Shown: positions 18,472 to 28,412 of the stretch, in pieces
How positions within the stretch are numbered: the stretch's first letter is position 1
Layout: each line of letters opens with the position of its first letter
NCBI RefSeq assembly: GCF_900115105.1
Contig: NZ_FOYP01000001.1
Coordinates: 770,097 to 834,096 of the forward strand
Direction: 5' to 3'
Origin: Yoonia tamlensis
GTDB taxonomy: Bacteria; Pseudomonadota; Alphaproteobacteria; Rhodobacterales; Rhodobacteraceae
DNA: 64,000 nucleotides
Program-made: the position numbers and the translations under genes
The notes under the pieces: model-generated
What the model was told of the DNA's origin: nothing
What the model saw: only the letters and a program-made list of their open reading frames with translations
The model's database searches: none

Positions 18472-19482
18472 ATGCAAGCGCCCTTCACCACACTTTCCGA
18501 ATTTCGCGATATTCTGGGCCGCGCCCCGCAACCCGATGCCGCCGCGACACAAGGTGCGCAAGACCGCAATGGTCAGTTGACCAAACCGCCCGGGGCATTA
18601 GGGCGGTTAGAGGATTTGGCGATTTGGTACGCAGGTTGGCGTGGCACCGACAGACCGCAGATTAGCGCACCACAAGTGGTGATTTTTGCAGGTAACCACG
18701 GGGTTTGCGCGCAGGGTGTTTCTGCTTTCCCCGCCGAAGTGACCGCGCAGATGGTTGCGAATTTTGAACATGGCGGTGCGGCGATCAACCAGCTTTCCAA
18801 GGCCTTTGGCGCGAAAATGCAGGTGCATGCGCTGTCGCTTGATACGCCCACGGCGGATTTTACAACAGCACCCGCCATGACCGAAGCCGAAGTTGTTACC
18901 GCGTTGCAAATCGGCTGGATGGCGGTTGATCCGGCCAGCGATTTGCTGGTCACAGGCGAAATGGGCATCGGCAATACGACATCTGCCGCGGCGGTCGCGG
19001 CGGCGGTTCTGGGCGGTCAGGCCGCCGATTGGACAGGGCGCGGCACGGGCGTTGATGACGCAGGGCTTGCGCGCAAAACGGATGTGGTGGCCAAGGCGTT
19101 GGCACTGCACAATATGGATGATCCGCTCGAAGCCCTGCGCTGTGTTGGCGGGCGTGAACTGGCCGCAATGGCGGGTGCAATTGCCGCCGCGCGCCACCAC
19201 CGTATTCCGGTGATCCTTGACGGGTTTATCTGTTGCGCTGCGGCGGCAGTGCTGGCCAAAACCAGTGACGGCGCGCTTGATCATACGGTTGCGGGCCACC
19301 AAAGCGCCGAAGCAGCACATGCGCGGCTTTTGCACGCACTTGGCAAAGAGCCGCTATTGAACCTTGGCTTGCGGTTGGGCGAAGGGTCGGGTGCCGCATT
19401 GGCGATTGGTGTGCTCAAGGGCGCGATTGCCTGCCATTCGGGCATGGTCACATTCGCCGAAGCCGGCGTCAGCGCGGGCTAG
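18472..19482 (+). CDS. cobT: Nicotinate-nucleotide-dimethylbenzimidazole phosphoribosyltransferase
   Basis: Makes alpha-ribazole phosphate, the lower-ligand precursor used by CobS. The 336-residue protein has [13 protein letters not shown] (about 36-48), [31 protein letters not shown] and the C-terminal [12 protein letters not shown] with the catalytic Glu. The start at [11 protein letters not shown] has GAGG upstream; an extension from 18364 runs antisense into cobS and is not used. Together with cobS this is the nucleotide-loop half of B12 synthesis. The stop overlaps the antiporter stop in a CTAG. Confidence 0.96.
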   Translation: MQAPFTTLSEFRDILGRAPQPDAAATQGAQDRNGQLTKPPGALGRLEDLAIWYAGWRGTDRPQISAPQVVIFAGNHGVCAQGVSAFPAEVTAQMVANFEHGGAAINQLSKAFGAKMQVHALSLDTPTADFTTAPAMTEAEVVTALQIGWMAVDPASDLLVTGEMGIGNTTSAAAVAAAVLGGQAADWTGRGTGVDDAGLARKTDVVAKALALHNMDDPLEALRCVGGRELAAMAGAIAAARHHRIPVILDGFICCAAAAVLAKTSDGALDHTVAGHQSAEAAHARLLHALGKEPLLNLGLRLGEGSGAALAIGVLKGAIACHSGMVTFAEAGVSAG

Positions 19483-21353
19483 GATTTCTTGTTTTCATTG
19501 GCCTGTTGGCGCGCGGCAAGCGCGGTTTCAAGATCGTTGTTCAATTCGCGCGAACGGGCCACATAATCGGGCAGGTCGGCCACAGGCACACCCGGTTTCC
19601 ACAGTTCGGCCAGTTCGCGCATCGCGGCGCGGTCGTGATGATAGAACGTCTGTTCGGCCTCGGCGGCTTCGAATTCGGTCAGGCCAAGGTTTTCAAGCGC
19701 ATAGCGCCCCGCCCGCAAGGAACTGTCGAACATTTCGCGCACAATATCATTCGCGCCCGCATCATAAAGTTCATAGACATGCACCCTGTCACGCGCCCGC
19801 GCGACAATATGCAAATCGGGGCGGGCCTTGCGGGCATAGGCAACCAGTTTGGTCGCTGATGCCTTGTCATCAATCGCAACCACCAGAACGCGCGCATCGT
19901 CAAAGCCTGCCGCGCTTAGCAAATCGGGGCGCGTTGGATCACCAAAGAACCCGCGAAACCCGAATTTGCGCATCATCTGAACAGTTTGCAGGTTGCTGTC
20001 GATGATAACCGTTTTGAATCCCGCACTTTGCACCAACCGGTTCACGATCTGCCCGAAACGGCCGATCCCAGCGATAATCACGGTGCCTTGCTCGTTGACC
20101 TCGTCATGTTCGGGGGTATCGGCGTCGACCATCTGGCGGCTTAGCAAATCATAGAGAATGAACAAAAGCGGCGTGATCAGCATCGATAGCGCAATCACCA
20201 GCAACAGCTGTCCGGCCAGCCCGTCGTTTAGAACGCCTTGTTGTGATGAAAACGAGATCAGAACAAAGCCGAACTCACCCGCCTGCGCCAGCCCGAGCGT
20301 GAACAGCCACTGGTCCTTGCCCTTGAGCTTGAACAGGCGCCCCAGCCCGTAAAGGATGATCCCCTTGATCGTCATCACACCGAAGGTCAGCGCAAGGATA
20401 TAAAACGGGTCGCCAAACAGCAGATCAAAGTTGATGCCGGCCCCAACGGTGATGAAGAACAGGCCCAGCAGCAGCCCCTTGAACGGCTCAAGGTCGCTTT
20501 CCAATTCATGGCGGAATTCAGAGTTTGCCAGCACAACACCGGCCAGAAACGTACCAAGCGCGGGCGAAAGCCCGACCATGCCCATCAGCACGGCAATCGA
20601 GACCACCAAAAGCAGCGCAAGCGCGGTGTACATCTCGCGCAGGCGGGCGTGGTGGATATAGCGGAACAAGGGCCGGATCAGAAAAATGCCGGCCAGAATG
20701 ATCGCAATCACCGCACCCAGCGTCACCAACGTCACCCCCCAACCGGGCAGGCCGTCAACAAGGCTGATTGCGCCATGTGTGTCATGTGTGTCCTGACTGG
20801 CGCGGTGCAATGAACCATCGGGCGCGAGTGTCAGAAATACCGGCGTCGCTAGCAGCGGCAAAAGTGCCAGCATCGGAATGACGGCAATATCCTGTGTTAA
20901 AAGAACCGAAAACGTCGACCGCCCGCCGCCGGTTTGCATCAGCTTCTTTTCGGTCAGCGTTTGCAGCACAATCGCCGTGGACGAGAGCGCAAAGATCATC
21001 CCGACCGCAAGCGAAGTGCCCCAATCATAGCCAAGCGCCATACTGACGCCCATCACCGCGAGCATCGTCAATACAACCTGAAGCCCGCCCAGCCCGATCA
21101 GCCGCTTACGCATATCCCAAAGCGCGCGGGGTTCCAGCTCGAGCCCGATCAGGAATAGCATCATCACAACGCCGAATTCGGCAAAATGCTGGATGTCCTG
21201 ACTTTCGGTGCCCACGAGCCCCGCCACAGGGCCAATCACGATCCCCGCCAGCAGATACCCCAACACAGACCCCAGCCCGAGCCGCGCCGCAAGCGGCACC
21301 GCGATGACGGCCGCGCCCAAGTAAATCGTGGCTTGAAGAAGAAAGCTTTCCAT
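19479..21353 (-). CDS. CPA2 monovalent cation:proton antiporter, KefB/C-like with RCK domain
   Basis: A 624-residue membrane protein. Residues 1-390 form a Na+/H+ exchanger-type domain with about 12 helices ([36 protein letters not shown]), followed by an RCK/TrkA-N nucleotide-binding domain with [17 protein letters not shown] at about 418. This arrangement fits K+/H+ antiport of the KefB/KefC type. The start [13 protein letters not shown] begins directly with the first membrane helix; the 34-residue upstream extension is basic and unlikely. No KefF/KefG ancillary gene is adjacent. Confidence 0.88.
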   Translation of the reverse strand: MESFLLQATIYLGAAVIAVPLAARLGLGSVLGYLLAGIVIGPVAGLVGTESQDIQHFAEFGVVMMLFLIGLELEPRALWDMRKRLIGLGGLQVVLTMLAVMGVSMALGYDWGTSLAVGMIFALSSTAIVLQTLTEKKLMQTGGGRSTFSVLLTQDIAVIPMLALLPLLATPVFLTLAPDGSLHRASQDTHDTHGAISLVDGLPGWGVTLVTLGAVIAIILAGIFLIRPLFRYIHHARLREMYTALALLLVVSIAVLMGMVGLSPALGTFLAGVVLANSEFRHELESDLEPFKGLLLGLFFITVGAGINFDLLFGDPFYILALTFGVMTIKGIILYGLGRLFKLKGKDQWLFTLGLAQAGEFGFVLISFSSQQGVLNDGLAGQLLLVIALSMLITPLLFILYDLLSRQMVDADTPEHDEVNEQGTVIIAGIGRFGQIVNRLVQSAGFKTVIIDSNLQTVQMMRKFGFRGFFGDPTRPDLLSAAGFDDARVLVVAIDDKASATKLVAYARKARPDLHIVARARDRVHVYELYDAGANDIVREMFDSSLRAGRYALENLGLTEFEAAEAEQTFYHHDRAAMRELAELWKPGVPVADLPDYVARSRELNNDLETALAARQQANENKKS

Positions 21354-21466
21354 GGATCCAGATATGGCAATGCGCAGAAGATAGCGCAACGCGTGAATCC
21401 GGCATCGGGGTAAATATTGCGTTTGTTTACGATGTGCTGCCGCCGGTTTGGGCATGTCGCAAAGAT

Positions 21467-24025
21467 TTAGTCGCCCGGAACCTCGAGCACGATAGTGCGA
21501 CCGCGTTTGACATAGTTCAGCACACCGTTGCCGATCGCGGTGACCTGTCCGCCGTCAAGACTGCTGCCGACTTCGACATGCGCATAGCGCCCGTTGGCCA
21601 GCCGCACGAGCGCGCGCGGCGCGTTTGGTCGTCCGTAAATCCCGATCAGGTTAATTTCGCGCAGGCGGATCACGCCCTCTTGGGTTGCGGCGACCGCCAC
21701 ACCACCAGGCACGGGCGCATAGTTTTGCGGCGCAACCGGCGCTGCGGCGGCTGGGGCCGGTGTTGGGGCGGCTGCGGGCTGTGCGGCTAGGCGTTCGCGG
21801 GCCGCGGCCACGACTGTGGCAAAGTTGCGTGGTCGCGCTGTCGGTCGCAATGATGTCGCAACCGCCTGTTCGGTTGTATCGATAAAGGGCTGGCTGCCGT
21901 CTTCGGCGATGATGCTTTCAAGTACGGCCGTTATATCGGGCGTAGCGGGGTCTTCGGTCGCGGCGGGCGGCACCAGATCGTCGGGGCGCGGGCGCGGGCG
22001 CGCGATCCCTTCGGGGGGGGCAAGTCCGGCCAGTTGCGCGGCATCGTCTTCCAGCCCGTCAAGCCCGACCGCACCAGCGGTTGGTGTGCCATCGGCGGCG
22101 GTTTCATCTTGTGCCGCTTGTGGCACCAGATCATCCGGACGCGTTGGCGGTACAATGTCGGGGCTGCCCAAGATCACCACAACCCCGTCCGGCACATCCG
22201 CCAAAGCGGCCATCGTCGCCAGTTGTTCGTCGGTCAACGCAGGGCGCACGCGCATGGGCAGATCGGGCAGGCCCGCATAGACGACGGCCCCTTCGGGGGT
22301 CAGCGCACCATCGGCTGTGGGTACGATATGCCCGTTTTCATCGACCTCAAAAACCACGTCGGGGGCTGGCGGGTTGACCGGTGCAAGAAAGCTGAGGTCG
22401 GGCGCCATTGCGTCATGGGACAGCGGGGCGGGCTGGGCGGCGCGCTGCGGTGTTGCGCCAATGTCGGGCAGGGTCACTGCGGCTTGGCTTGCGATGCGTG
22501 GCGTATCAAACAGACGCGGCGCGCGCTGCCATACGCCTGTCGCCTCATAGGCGGCTTGGGCTTCGGCAGGGCTTAGCACCTGACCCGCAGGTTGGTCGGC
22601 GCCGCGTTCGGTTGGGGTTTGGCTGTCTTGCGTTGAAAACTGCGGCGGCGTTTCAATTTGCGCCGCGACAACCCGCTGCGGTTCCACCCGAGAAGAAGGC
22701 GCGGAAAGCGGCGCAGGCATGACCACCAATGCGGGGCGCATTGCCGGTGGTGCCATCGGAAAAATATCAAGCGCGGGCACATGCGGCGCAGCCTCTGCCG
22801 TGACGGTTGGCGCATCAGGCGCGGGCGCCGCTTGCGTGGTTACTGTCACGCTGGTCGCGCCGGCTGTTTCTTGTGGTCCCAATGCGCCCCATTGCGACCA
22901 TGCAAAGACAGCCGCCGCCGCCGCAACGCTTGCGGCCAGCCCAAGCGCCACAACCGGCGCCTTTTTGCGCGGCTGCACTGCAAATTGCGGTTTGGTTGCG
23001 GTCAAAACCGCCCCCGTTGCTGCGGCGGGAATATCGGGTGCAATCGCTGTCAGCACAGGTTTGGGCGCCGCGGGCATATCAGGCCGGAATTCGGCAATAA
23101 TCGGGTCCATCCGGCTGATATCGGCGAAAGCCGGATCTTGGGCCAGCACCGGACGGGCGGCAGCCGCGGGTGGTGTGATTTCCACGGGGGCAGGCCAATG
23201 TTCTGGCACTGTGCGATCAACCCAGATCACGCGGGCCGCAGGGGCCGCCGCAACGGGGGCGGGCGTTTCCGGTACGATTGCGGCCAGTGCAACATGCGTG
23301 GCCGCAAATTCAGGAATGATCCGGTCTATTGCGCGCTGTTCCAACGGCGGATCGACGCGCGGTACGGGTATGTCGGCCACTGGCGCCAAATCGGCAACGG
23401 GTTGCGGTGGCAACGCAAGGGCTGTGTCAGCTTCGGTTTGGGCGATTGCATCCGGCAGCGGATCCATGATCAGCACGCGCGATTTGACGCGGGTGCCGAC
23501 CTTCATCACTGGCAGATGGTCACGTTCAACCGCGACACCCGCACCAAGGATTTGCACCGCCTCGGAGGTGGGGCCAAAGAAGACTTCTTTTTGAAAGGTA
23601 AACGGTTCGGGAACCGCAACAAATGCGACCGGATTGAACTTGTGCGCGCTGGCAAAGGCCTGCGCCTCTTGCAAGGTTTCGCGCGCCACGGCAGCGATAT
23701 GGGTACGCCCGCCGGAACGTTCGTAGTCAATGACCAGTTCGTTCAGATCATAAGGAGTCGCGCCGTCAAGTGCGGCATGGATGTCATCAAGATTGGTCTG
23801 GGTCGAATCAATCGCCAGATATTTGATCTGGTCCATCGGGATGATCAGCTTGGTTGCCAATCCATCAGGCGCGATTTTCAGCGCTTTTGCGCGCAAACCG
23901 GCCAGCGCCTCGTCAAGGTTATCATCTTCGACCGATACCGTGCCGACCTGTTTCCAGCCGCGTTTGGCGCGGTGCAACAATTCGATTCCCTCGAATGATA
24001 GCAATAGGGCGAAGTGAATGGTCAT
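21467..24025 (-). CDS. Bitopic 852-residue protein with PilM/GspL-like head and PilP/GspC-like tail
   Basis: Residues 1-190 (IHFALLLSFEGIELLHRA, LIIPMDQIKYLAIDS, HAALDGATPYDLNELVIDYE) resemble the actin-like head of PilM/GspL assembly proteins. A single membrane segment lies at about 355-375. Then comes a long Pro/Ala/Asp-rich region containing repeats of RPDDLVPxAA (once after PPT, once after RPRP). The last 65 residues (INLIGIYGRPNAPRALVRLA, YAHVEVGSSLDGG) resemble the HR/PilP domain of GspC and PilP. I infer an inner-membrane protein with a periplasmic tail. No secretion or pilus genes are nearby, so the function is open. The family assignment rests on pattern reading only. Confidence 0.6.
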   Translation of the reverse strand: MTIHFALLLSFEGIELLHRAKRGWKQVGTVSVEDDNLDEALAGLRAKALKIAPDGLATKLIIPMDQIKYLAIDSTQTNLDDIHAALDGATPYDLNELVIDYERSGGRTHIAAVARETLQEAQAFASAHKFNPVAFVAVPEPFTFQKEVFFGPTSEAVQILGAGVAVERDHLPVMKVGTRVKSRVLIMDPLPDAIAQTEADTALALPPQPVADLAPVADIPVPRVDPPLEQRAIDRIIPEFAATHVALAAIVPETPAPVAAAPAARVIWVDRTVPEHWPAPVEITPPAAAARPVLAQDPAFADISRMDPIIAEFRPDMPAAPKPVLTAIAPDIPAAATGAVLTATKPQFAVQPRKKAPVVALGLAASVAAAAAVFAWSQWGALGPQETAGATSVTVTTQAAPAPDAPTVTAEAAPHVPALDIFPMAPPAMRPALVVMPAPLSAPSSRVEPQRVVAAQIETPPQFSTQDSQTPTERGADQPAGQVLSPAEAQAAYEATGVWQRAPRLFDTPRIASQAAVTLPDIGATPQRAAQPAPLSHDAMAPDLSFLAPVNPPAPDVVFEVDENGHIVPTADGALTPEGAVVYAGLPDLPMRVRPALTDEQLATMAALADVPDGVVVILGSPDIVPPTRPDDLVPQAAQDETAADGTPTAGAVGLDGLEDDAAQLAGLAPPEGIARPRPRPDDLVPPAATEDPATPDITAVLESIIAEDGSQPFIDTTEQAVATSLRPTARPRNFATVVAAARERLAAQPAAAPTPAPAAAAPVAPQNYAPVPGGVAVAATQEGVIRLREINLIGIYGRPNAPRALVRLANGRYAHVEVGSSLDGGQVTAIGNGVLNYVKRGRTIVLEVPGD

Positions 24026-24094
24026 AAGCCGGATCTAGCATATTGAAGTTGGCAGCAAAACGCGGTTTGCCTTGCTGCCGGACCCTATAGCAAC

Positions 24095-24128
24095 AACCCG
24101 CCCACGCCAAGGGCATGGACGGGTTTGT
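24095..24128 (-). terminator. Hairpin after metY, probable terminator
   Basis: Arms AACCCG and CGGGTT extend inward through CCA/TGG pairs with G:T wobbles to a roughly 13-bp stem, 7-40 bases after the metY stop. Only a weak GTTGTT follows, so termination may be Rho-assisted. Confidence 0.5.
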
Positions 24129-24134
24129 GATGTC

Positions 24135-25427
24135 TTATGCGGTCGCTTTTGCCAGCGCCTGATCAAGGTCCGCGATCAGGTCGTTGGCATCCTCGATCCC
24201 GATGGACAGGCGCACGATATTGGGGCCTGCGCCTGCGGCTTCTTGTTGGTCAGGCGTTAGCTGGCGGTGCGTGGTGCTGGCCGAATGGATGACAAGGCTG
24301 CGCGTGTCGCCAAGGTTGGCCACATGGCTAAAGATTTCCAGACTATCAACCAGTTTGACACATGCGTCATAGCCGCCCTTGACCGCAATGGTGAACAGCG
24401 CACCCGCGCCTTTGGGGCAGATTTTAGTCGCCAGACCGACATAGGGCGATGAAGCCAGCCCGGCATAGGTCACATAATCAACGCGCGGATCATCGTTCAG
24501 CCATTTGGCCAGTTTTTGCGCGTTTTCAACATGGCGGGCCATCCGCAGTGACAGGGTTTCGATCCCCATCAATGTGTAATGCGCGGCCTGCGGGTTCATT
24601 GTCATGCCCAGATCACGCAGCCCGATCGCAATCGAATGGAAGGTAAAGGCCATCGGCCCCAAGGCCTGTGCGAATGTCAGCCCGTGATAGGCGGGCTCTG
24701 GCTGGCTGAGCGAAGGGAACTTATCGCTGGCCATCCAGTCGAATTTGCCCGAATCGACCACGCAACCGCCTGTGACCGTTCCGTTACCCGTCAGGTATTT
24801 TGTGGTGGAATGCACAACCAAAGTCGCGCCATGCGCAATCGGGTTGCACAGATACGGGGTGGCGGTGGTGTTATCGACGATCAGCGGAACGCCTGCCGCA
24901 TCGGTAATTGCGGAAATCGCATCAAGGTCGCTGATATGACCGCCGGGGTTGGCGATGGTTTCGCAAAACACGGCGCGGGTGTCATCATCAATGGCCGCTG
25001 CCACGGCGGCATGGTCATCAAAATCAACAAATTTCGCGGACCAGCCAAAGCGTTTGATGGTCTGGCTGAACTGGGTGATTGTGCCGCCGTACAGACGGCT
25101 GGATGCCACAACATTGCGCCCCGGTCCCATCAGCGGGAACAGCGCCATGATCTGGGCCGCGTGGCCAGATGAACAGCAAACCGCCCCTGCGCCGCCTTCA
25201 AGTGCAGCAATGCGGGTTTGCAATGCGGCGACAGTCGGGTTGGTCAGGCGCGAATAGATATAGCCGACCTCTTCGAGGTTAAACAGTTTTGCGGCGTGAT
25301 CCGCATCGCGAAACACATAGGCAGTCGTCTGGTAAATTGGCACCTGGCGTGCGCCTGTCGCCGGATCAGGTTCAGCGCCTGCGTGAATCTGCAGTGTATC
25401 GAACCCAAGTTGTGGACCGTCGGTCAT
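24135..25427 (-). CDS. metY: O-acetylhomoserine sulfhydrylase (aminocarboxypropyltransferase)
   Basis: PLP enzyme that makes homocysteine from O-acetylhomoserine and sulfide in methionine synthesis. The 430-residue chain has GFDTLQIHAGAEPDPATGAR at its start, the family signature YSRLTNPTVAALQ (about 58-70), and the PLP lysine Lys210 in HSTTKYLTGNGTVTGG. Length and the N-terminal motif fit MetY rather than MetB/MetC. GGGAGAGAGAC precedes the ATG. The 86-bp leader was checked for a SAM-II-type riboswitch; none was recognised. Confidence 0.93.
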   Translation of the reverse strand: MTDGPQLGFDTLQIHAGAEPDPATGARQVPIYQTTAYVFRDADHAAKLFNLEEVGYIYSRLTNPTVAALQTRIAALEGGAGAVCCSSGHAAQIMALFPLMGPGRNVVASSRLYGGTITQFSQTIKRFGWSAKFVDFDDHAAVAAAIDDDTRAVFCETIANPGGHISDLDAISAITDAAGVPLIVDNTTATPYLCNPIAHGATLVVHSTTKYLTGNGTVTGGCVVDSGKFDWMASDKFPSLSQPEPAYHGLTFAQALGPMAFTFHSIAIGLRDLGMTMNPQAAHYTLMGIETLSLRMARHVENAQKLAKWLNDDPRVDYVTYAGLASSPYVGLATKICPKGAGALFTIAVKGGYDACVKLVDSLEIFSHVANLGDTRSLVIHSASTTHRQLTPDQQEAAGAGPNIVRLSIGIEDANDLIADLDQALAKATA

Positions 25428-25513
25428 GTCTCTCTCCCTTTGAAAATGCGTTGTGGCTTGTGTAGGAGGACAGTAGCTATCGTTTGCCGCGCGTCAATCT
25501 CAGGAGCCATAAG

Positions 25514-25930
25514 ATGCTTGTACCGTTTCATTTTGCCTTTCACGTGACCGATCTTGCCGTTGCGCGCGAATTCTATGTGGAGGCGCTGGGTGCCACCGAA
25601 GGCCGCTCTGCCCCGACATGGGTCGATTTCGATTTCTTTGGTCATCAGCTAAGCCTGCATCTGGGCGATCCGTTTGAGAACGCTGCCACCGGCAAGGTTG
25701 GCGACCATATGGTGCCAATGCCGCATTTCGGGGTGGTCTTGCCGCTGGATGCATGGAACGCGCTGGCGGATCGGCTGACGGCGCGCAAGACAGAATTCAT
25801 CATCGCGCCGTCGGTCCGGTTTCAAGGTGAGCCGGGCGAACAATGGACCATGTTCTTTCGCGACCCGTCCGGAAACCCGATCGAGATCAAGGGCTTTGCC
25901 AGTGCGAGCGGCGTATTTGCCAAAGGGTAG
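25514..25930 (+). CDS. VOC (glyoxalase-like) family protein
   Basis: A 138-residue metal-dependent VOC fold protein. It opens LVPFHFAFHVTDLAVAREFY, with the metal ligand in HFAFHV, and ends with FFRDPSGNPIEIKGF, the second-half signature carrying the Glu ligand. The start is set by CAGGAG 10 bases before the ATG. The reaction is unknown; relatives are annotated as dioxygenase-like. It is followed after 6 bases by the cysteine-cluster gene, suggesting co-transcription. Confidence 0.85.
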   Translation: MLVPFHFAFHVTDLAVAREFYVEALGATEGRSAPTWVDFDFFGHQLSLHLGDPFENAATGKVGDHMVPMPHFGVVLPLDAWNALADRLTARKTEFIIAPSVRFQGEPGEQWTMFFRDPSGNPIEIKGFASASGVFAKG

Positions 25931-25936
25931 GCGCAG

Positions 25937-26461
25937 GTGCGCGCGGTGAATGCCGATCTACTGGTTGACGATTGCACGCGCTGCGCGGCGCTGTGTTGCA
26001 TGGCGTTTGCCTTTGACAATGGCGGGGGCTTTGGCGTGGACAAGCAAGCCGGTCAAGCTTGCCCGCATCTGGCCGCCAACGGGGGCTGCGCGATCTATGA
26101 CCAGCGCGATGCGCGCGGGTTTTCGGGCTGCGCAAAATTCACTTGTAACGGGTCCGGCCAAAGGGTCACGCAAGAGGTCTTTGCAGGCCAAAACTGGCGC
26201 GATGATCCCGCGCTGACAATCCCGATGATGCAGGCCTTTGCGATGGCGCGGGCGGTGCATGCGCTGTTGCTGCTGTTGCAAACGGCGCAAAAGCTGCCGC
26301 TGAATGGGGATCAATCGCGCGAAATTGTCGGATTTATCGCGGCCCTGACCCCCGCAGGCCAGATGTCGCAAGGCTGGCTGCGGGACGTGACAAACAGCGA
26401 TATCGAAAGCCGCGTGCATCGGTTCTTGCGCTCTTTAGCGCCGCTTGTCGGTAATCGCTGA
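25937..26461 (+). CDS. Cysteine-cluster protein of unknown function
   Basis: A 174-residue protein with eight cysteines in its first 70 residues: CTRCAALCC (13-21), CPHL (42), GGCAIYD (51) and CAKFTC (65-70). This resembles the zinc- or iron-binding clusters of YkgJ-type proteins. The C-terminal 100 residues are predicted mostly helical without a recognised motif. The first codon is GTG at 25937; a second GTG at 25946 is equally possible because neither has a clear ribosome site. It sits 6 bases after the VOC gene. Confidence 0.65.
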   Translation: MRAVNADLLVDDCTRCAALCCMAFAFDNGGGFGVDKQAGQACPHLAANGGCAIYDQRDARGFSGCAKFTCNGSGQRVTQEVFAGQNWRDDPALTIPMMQAFAMARAVHALLLLLQTAQKLPLNGDQSREIVGFIAALTPAGQMSQGWLRDVTNSDIESRVHRFLRSLAPLVGNR

Positions 26462-26534
26462 ACAGGCGCTGGGCGACAAATCGGCGCACATCTGCTAGGT
26501 TGGGGCAATTGCGGCACAGGTGAAAGGATCTGCG

Positions 26535-27311
26535 ATGCTCTCGTTTGATGCGAAAACCGCGCGGCTTTTGGATGATGTCTATGCAGGCAGCGATTGCACG
26601 CGGCGGCGGCAAGAATCATTTGACGCGCTAAAACCTGCGCCGGGCGAGGTTATTTTGGATATCGGGGCAGGAAACGGCCTGTTGACTGGCGAACTTGCGC
26701 GCGCGGTCGGCCCGTCGGGGCGGGTGATCGCGGTTGAACCCAGTGCGGATATGCGCGCGTCCGCGCAGGCGCGCTGTGCTGGGTTTGACTGGGTTGAAAT
26801 CGTCGACGGCACTGCCGACAGCCTGCCTGCACCAGCCGAAACGATTGACAAAGCCGTTGCCGTTCAGGTGTTTGAATATCTGCAAGACATCCCGCGCGCC
26901 GTGACTGAGGTGCACCGCGTCCTGCGCAAGGACGGGCGGCTGGTGATCGGCGATATCCATTTTGACAGTCTTGTTTGGCACACGGATAATCCCGACCGTA
27001 TGGCCCGTATGCAGATCGCGTGGGATCATCATTTCACCACCCGCAACGTGCCCGCCCAGCTGCCTGCGATCTTGCGCGCGACAGGGTTTTGCCTTGACGC
27101 AGTCACACCGGTAACAGTTTGCGACTATCAGCTACGGCCTGACGGGCTGGCGCGGATGATGATCATCTTGATGCGCGATTTTGCGATTGCAGGCGGGCAT
27201 GTGCCCACGGCAGAGGCGACCGCATGGGCCGATGAGCAAACAGCGCTGGCCGCCCAAGGGCGGTTCTTTTTCGCGGTAACGCATTTTGTGACGTCGGCGC
27301 GCAAGACTTAA
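26535..27311 (+). CDS. Class I SAM-dependent methyltransferase
   Basis: A 258-residue Rossmann-fold methyltransferase. The SAM motif EVILDIGAGNGLLTGELA spans about 38-55, followed by VIAVEPSADM (motif II) and AVAVQVFEYLQDIPRAVTE (post-motif region), as in UbiE/Methyltransf_11 proteins. AAAGGA lies 8 bases before the chosen ATG at 26535; a GTG at 26520 is less likely. The substrate is unknown. Confidence 0.87.
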   Translation: MLSFDAKTARLLDDVYAGSDCTRRRQESFDALKPAPGEVILDIGAGNGLLTGELARAVGPSGRVIAVEPSADMRASAQARCAGFDWVEIVDGTADSLPAPAETIDKAVAVQVFEYLQDIPRAVTEVHRVLRKDGRLVIGDIHFDSLVWHTDNPDRMARMQIAWDHHFTTRNVPAQLPAILRATGFCLDAVTPVTVCDYQLRPDGLARMMIILMRDFAIAGGHVPTAEATAWADEQTALAAQGRFFFAVTHFVTSARKT

Positions 27312-27318
27312 CCGCACG

Positions 27319-28320
27319 CTAGCGCATCCAGTAGCCCGCGGATTTGATCTTGTTGCGCAGGGCTTTTTCATGGCGCGGCAGGTCGTTTTGGTCAAATAGC
27401 GCGCGCACCTTCTGGCCGCGCCCCTGATAGATCATCCGCTTGAACGGATCATATTGCTTGAGAATTTTCTTGACCTTATTGGGGGCTGCAACAGTTTCAA
27501 GCGCTGCAATCGCGGTATCGCGCGCGCGCGCGTAAAACATCGGCAACACGCGGTAATGGTTGCTGATGTCGCCGTCCAGCCCGTCCAGTGCGGGCGCGGG
27601 CCGCCCGCCGCCCAACGCATGGATCACCAGCGGCAGCGCGATCTGATCAAGCCAGGGGTCCAGCGGCTGGATCACCAATTCGGGCGGCGGGTTGTCACGG
27701 ATCGACAGGGCGTATTGCGTAAACAATTCTCCAAAGGCGACTGGGTCCGCGCCGTAAAACCAGCCCGCGTTGAAGTAGAGATATCGTTCCCAATATTCAT
27801 CGGGCTGCGACCGGTCGAGGCTGCTTTCGAAATCCAGATCGAACCGGTCGTAAAGCGATTTCCAGATCGCGGTATAGCCGGGCCAGTATAGCTCTTCGAC
27901 GGGCCATGTGCCTGTGCGCTGCATGGATGCGGCGGGGCGGTCGAAATCAAGGGGCAAGGTGGTGATGTCGCCCGTGATAATCGTATCGCTGTCGAAAAAT
28001 ATGAACGGTTCGCCGGCGGGCAGGGCGGTCAGGCATTCGATCTTGTTGCCATAAGGGTAGCGGCTGCCAAAATGTGCTGACGTAAAGGGCAGGATTTGCG
28101 CGCCCATCGCCCCGAGCGCGTCTTTGACATCGCGCGGCATGCGGGGGTCGGTTTCCCAACGGGGTCCGGGCTGCGGTTCGGCGATAAACAGCGCGCCCGT
28201 GAACCCGGGAGAGAAATGGCGCAGCGACGCGGTGAACAAAAGCGCCTCATAAGCGAGCCGCCCCGACTGGCCGATGATCACGATGTTAAAGGCGGGGGGC
28301 TGTGCCGCGTTGGGTGCCAT
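27319..28320 (-). CDS. Putative glycosyltransferase-like protein (DSD motif)
   Basis: A 333-residue protein starting AFNIVIIGQSGRLAYEALLF, with FIFFDSDTIITGDI at about 107-120. The Asp-Ser-Asp at 110-112 sits where GT-A glycosyltransferases place the DxD nucleotide-sugar/metal motif. There is no signal peptide or membrane segment. The C-terminus is basic (KKILKQYDPFKRMIYQGRG). It resembles uncharacterised roseobacter proteins; acceptor and sugar are unknown. It converges on the methyltransferase gene with 7 bp between stops. Confidence 0.6.
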   Translation of the reverse strand: MAPNAAQPPAFNIVIIGQSGRLAYEALLFTASLRHFSPGFTGALFIAEPQPGPRWETDPRMPRDVKDALGAMGAQILPFTSAHFGSRYPYGNKIECLTALPAGEPFIFFDSDTIITGDITTLPLDFDRPAASMQRTGTWPVEELYWPGYTAIWKSLYDRFDLDFESSLDRSQPDEYWERYLYFNAGWFYGADPVAFGELFTQYALSIRDNPPPELVIQPLDPWLDQIALPLVIHALGGGRPAPALDGLDGDISNHYRVLPMFYARARDTAIAALETVAAPNKVKKILKQYDPFKRMIYQGRGQKVRALFDQNDLPRHEKALRNKIKSAGYWMR

Positions 28321-28412
28321 TTTTGAAATCTGCCTTCAGGTCGCTGCTATTTCTTGTCCTACACTGCCGCAAGCAGATGAGGCAACTCTTGCGGTGCGCT
28401 TTCAATTGCCCC

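Noticed and set aside
22658..23998. 446-residue open frame opposite the 852-residue protein
   Set aside because: Arg/Gly/Cys-rich shadow of Ala/Pro-rich coding on the other strand; no domain or start signal.
25428..25513. SAM-II-type riboswitch before metY
   Set aside because: The 86-bp leader lacks the pseudoknot elements and conserved core I would expect.
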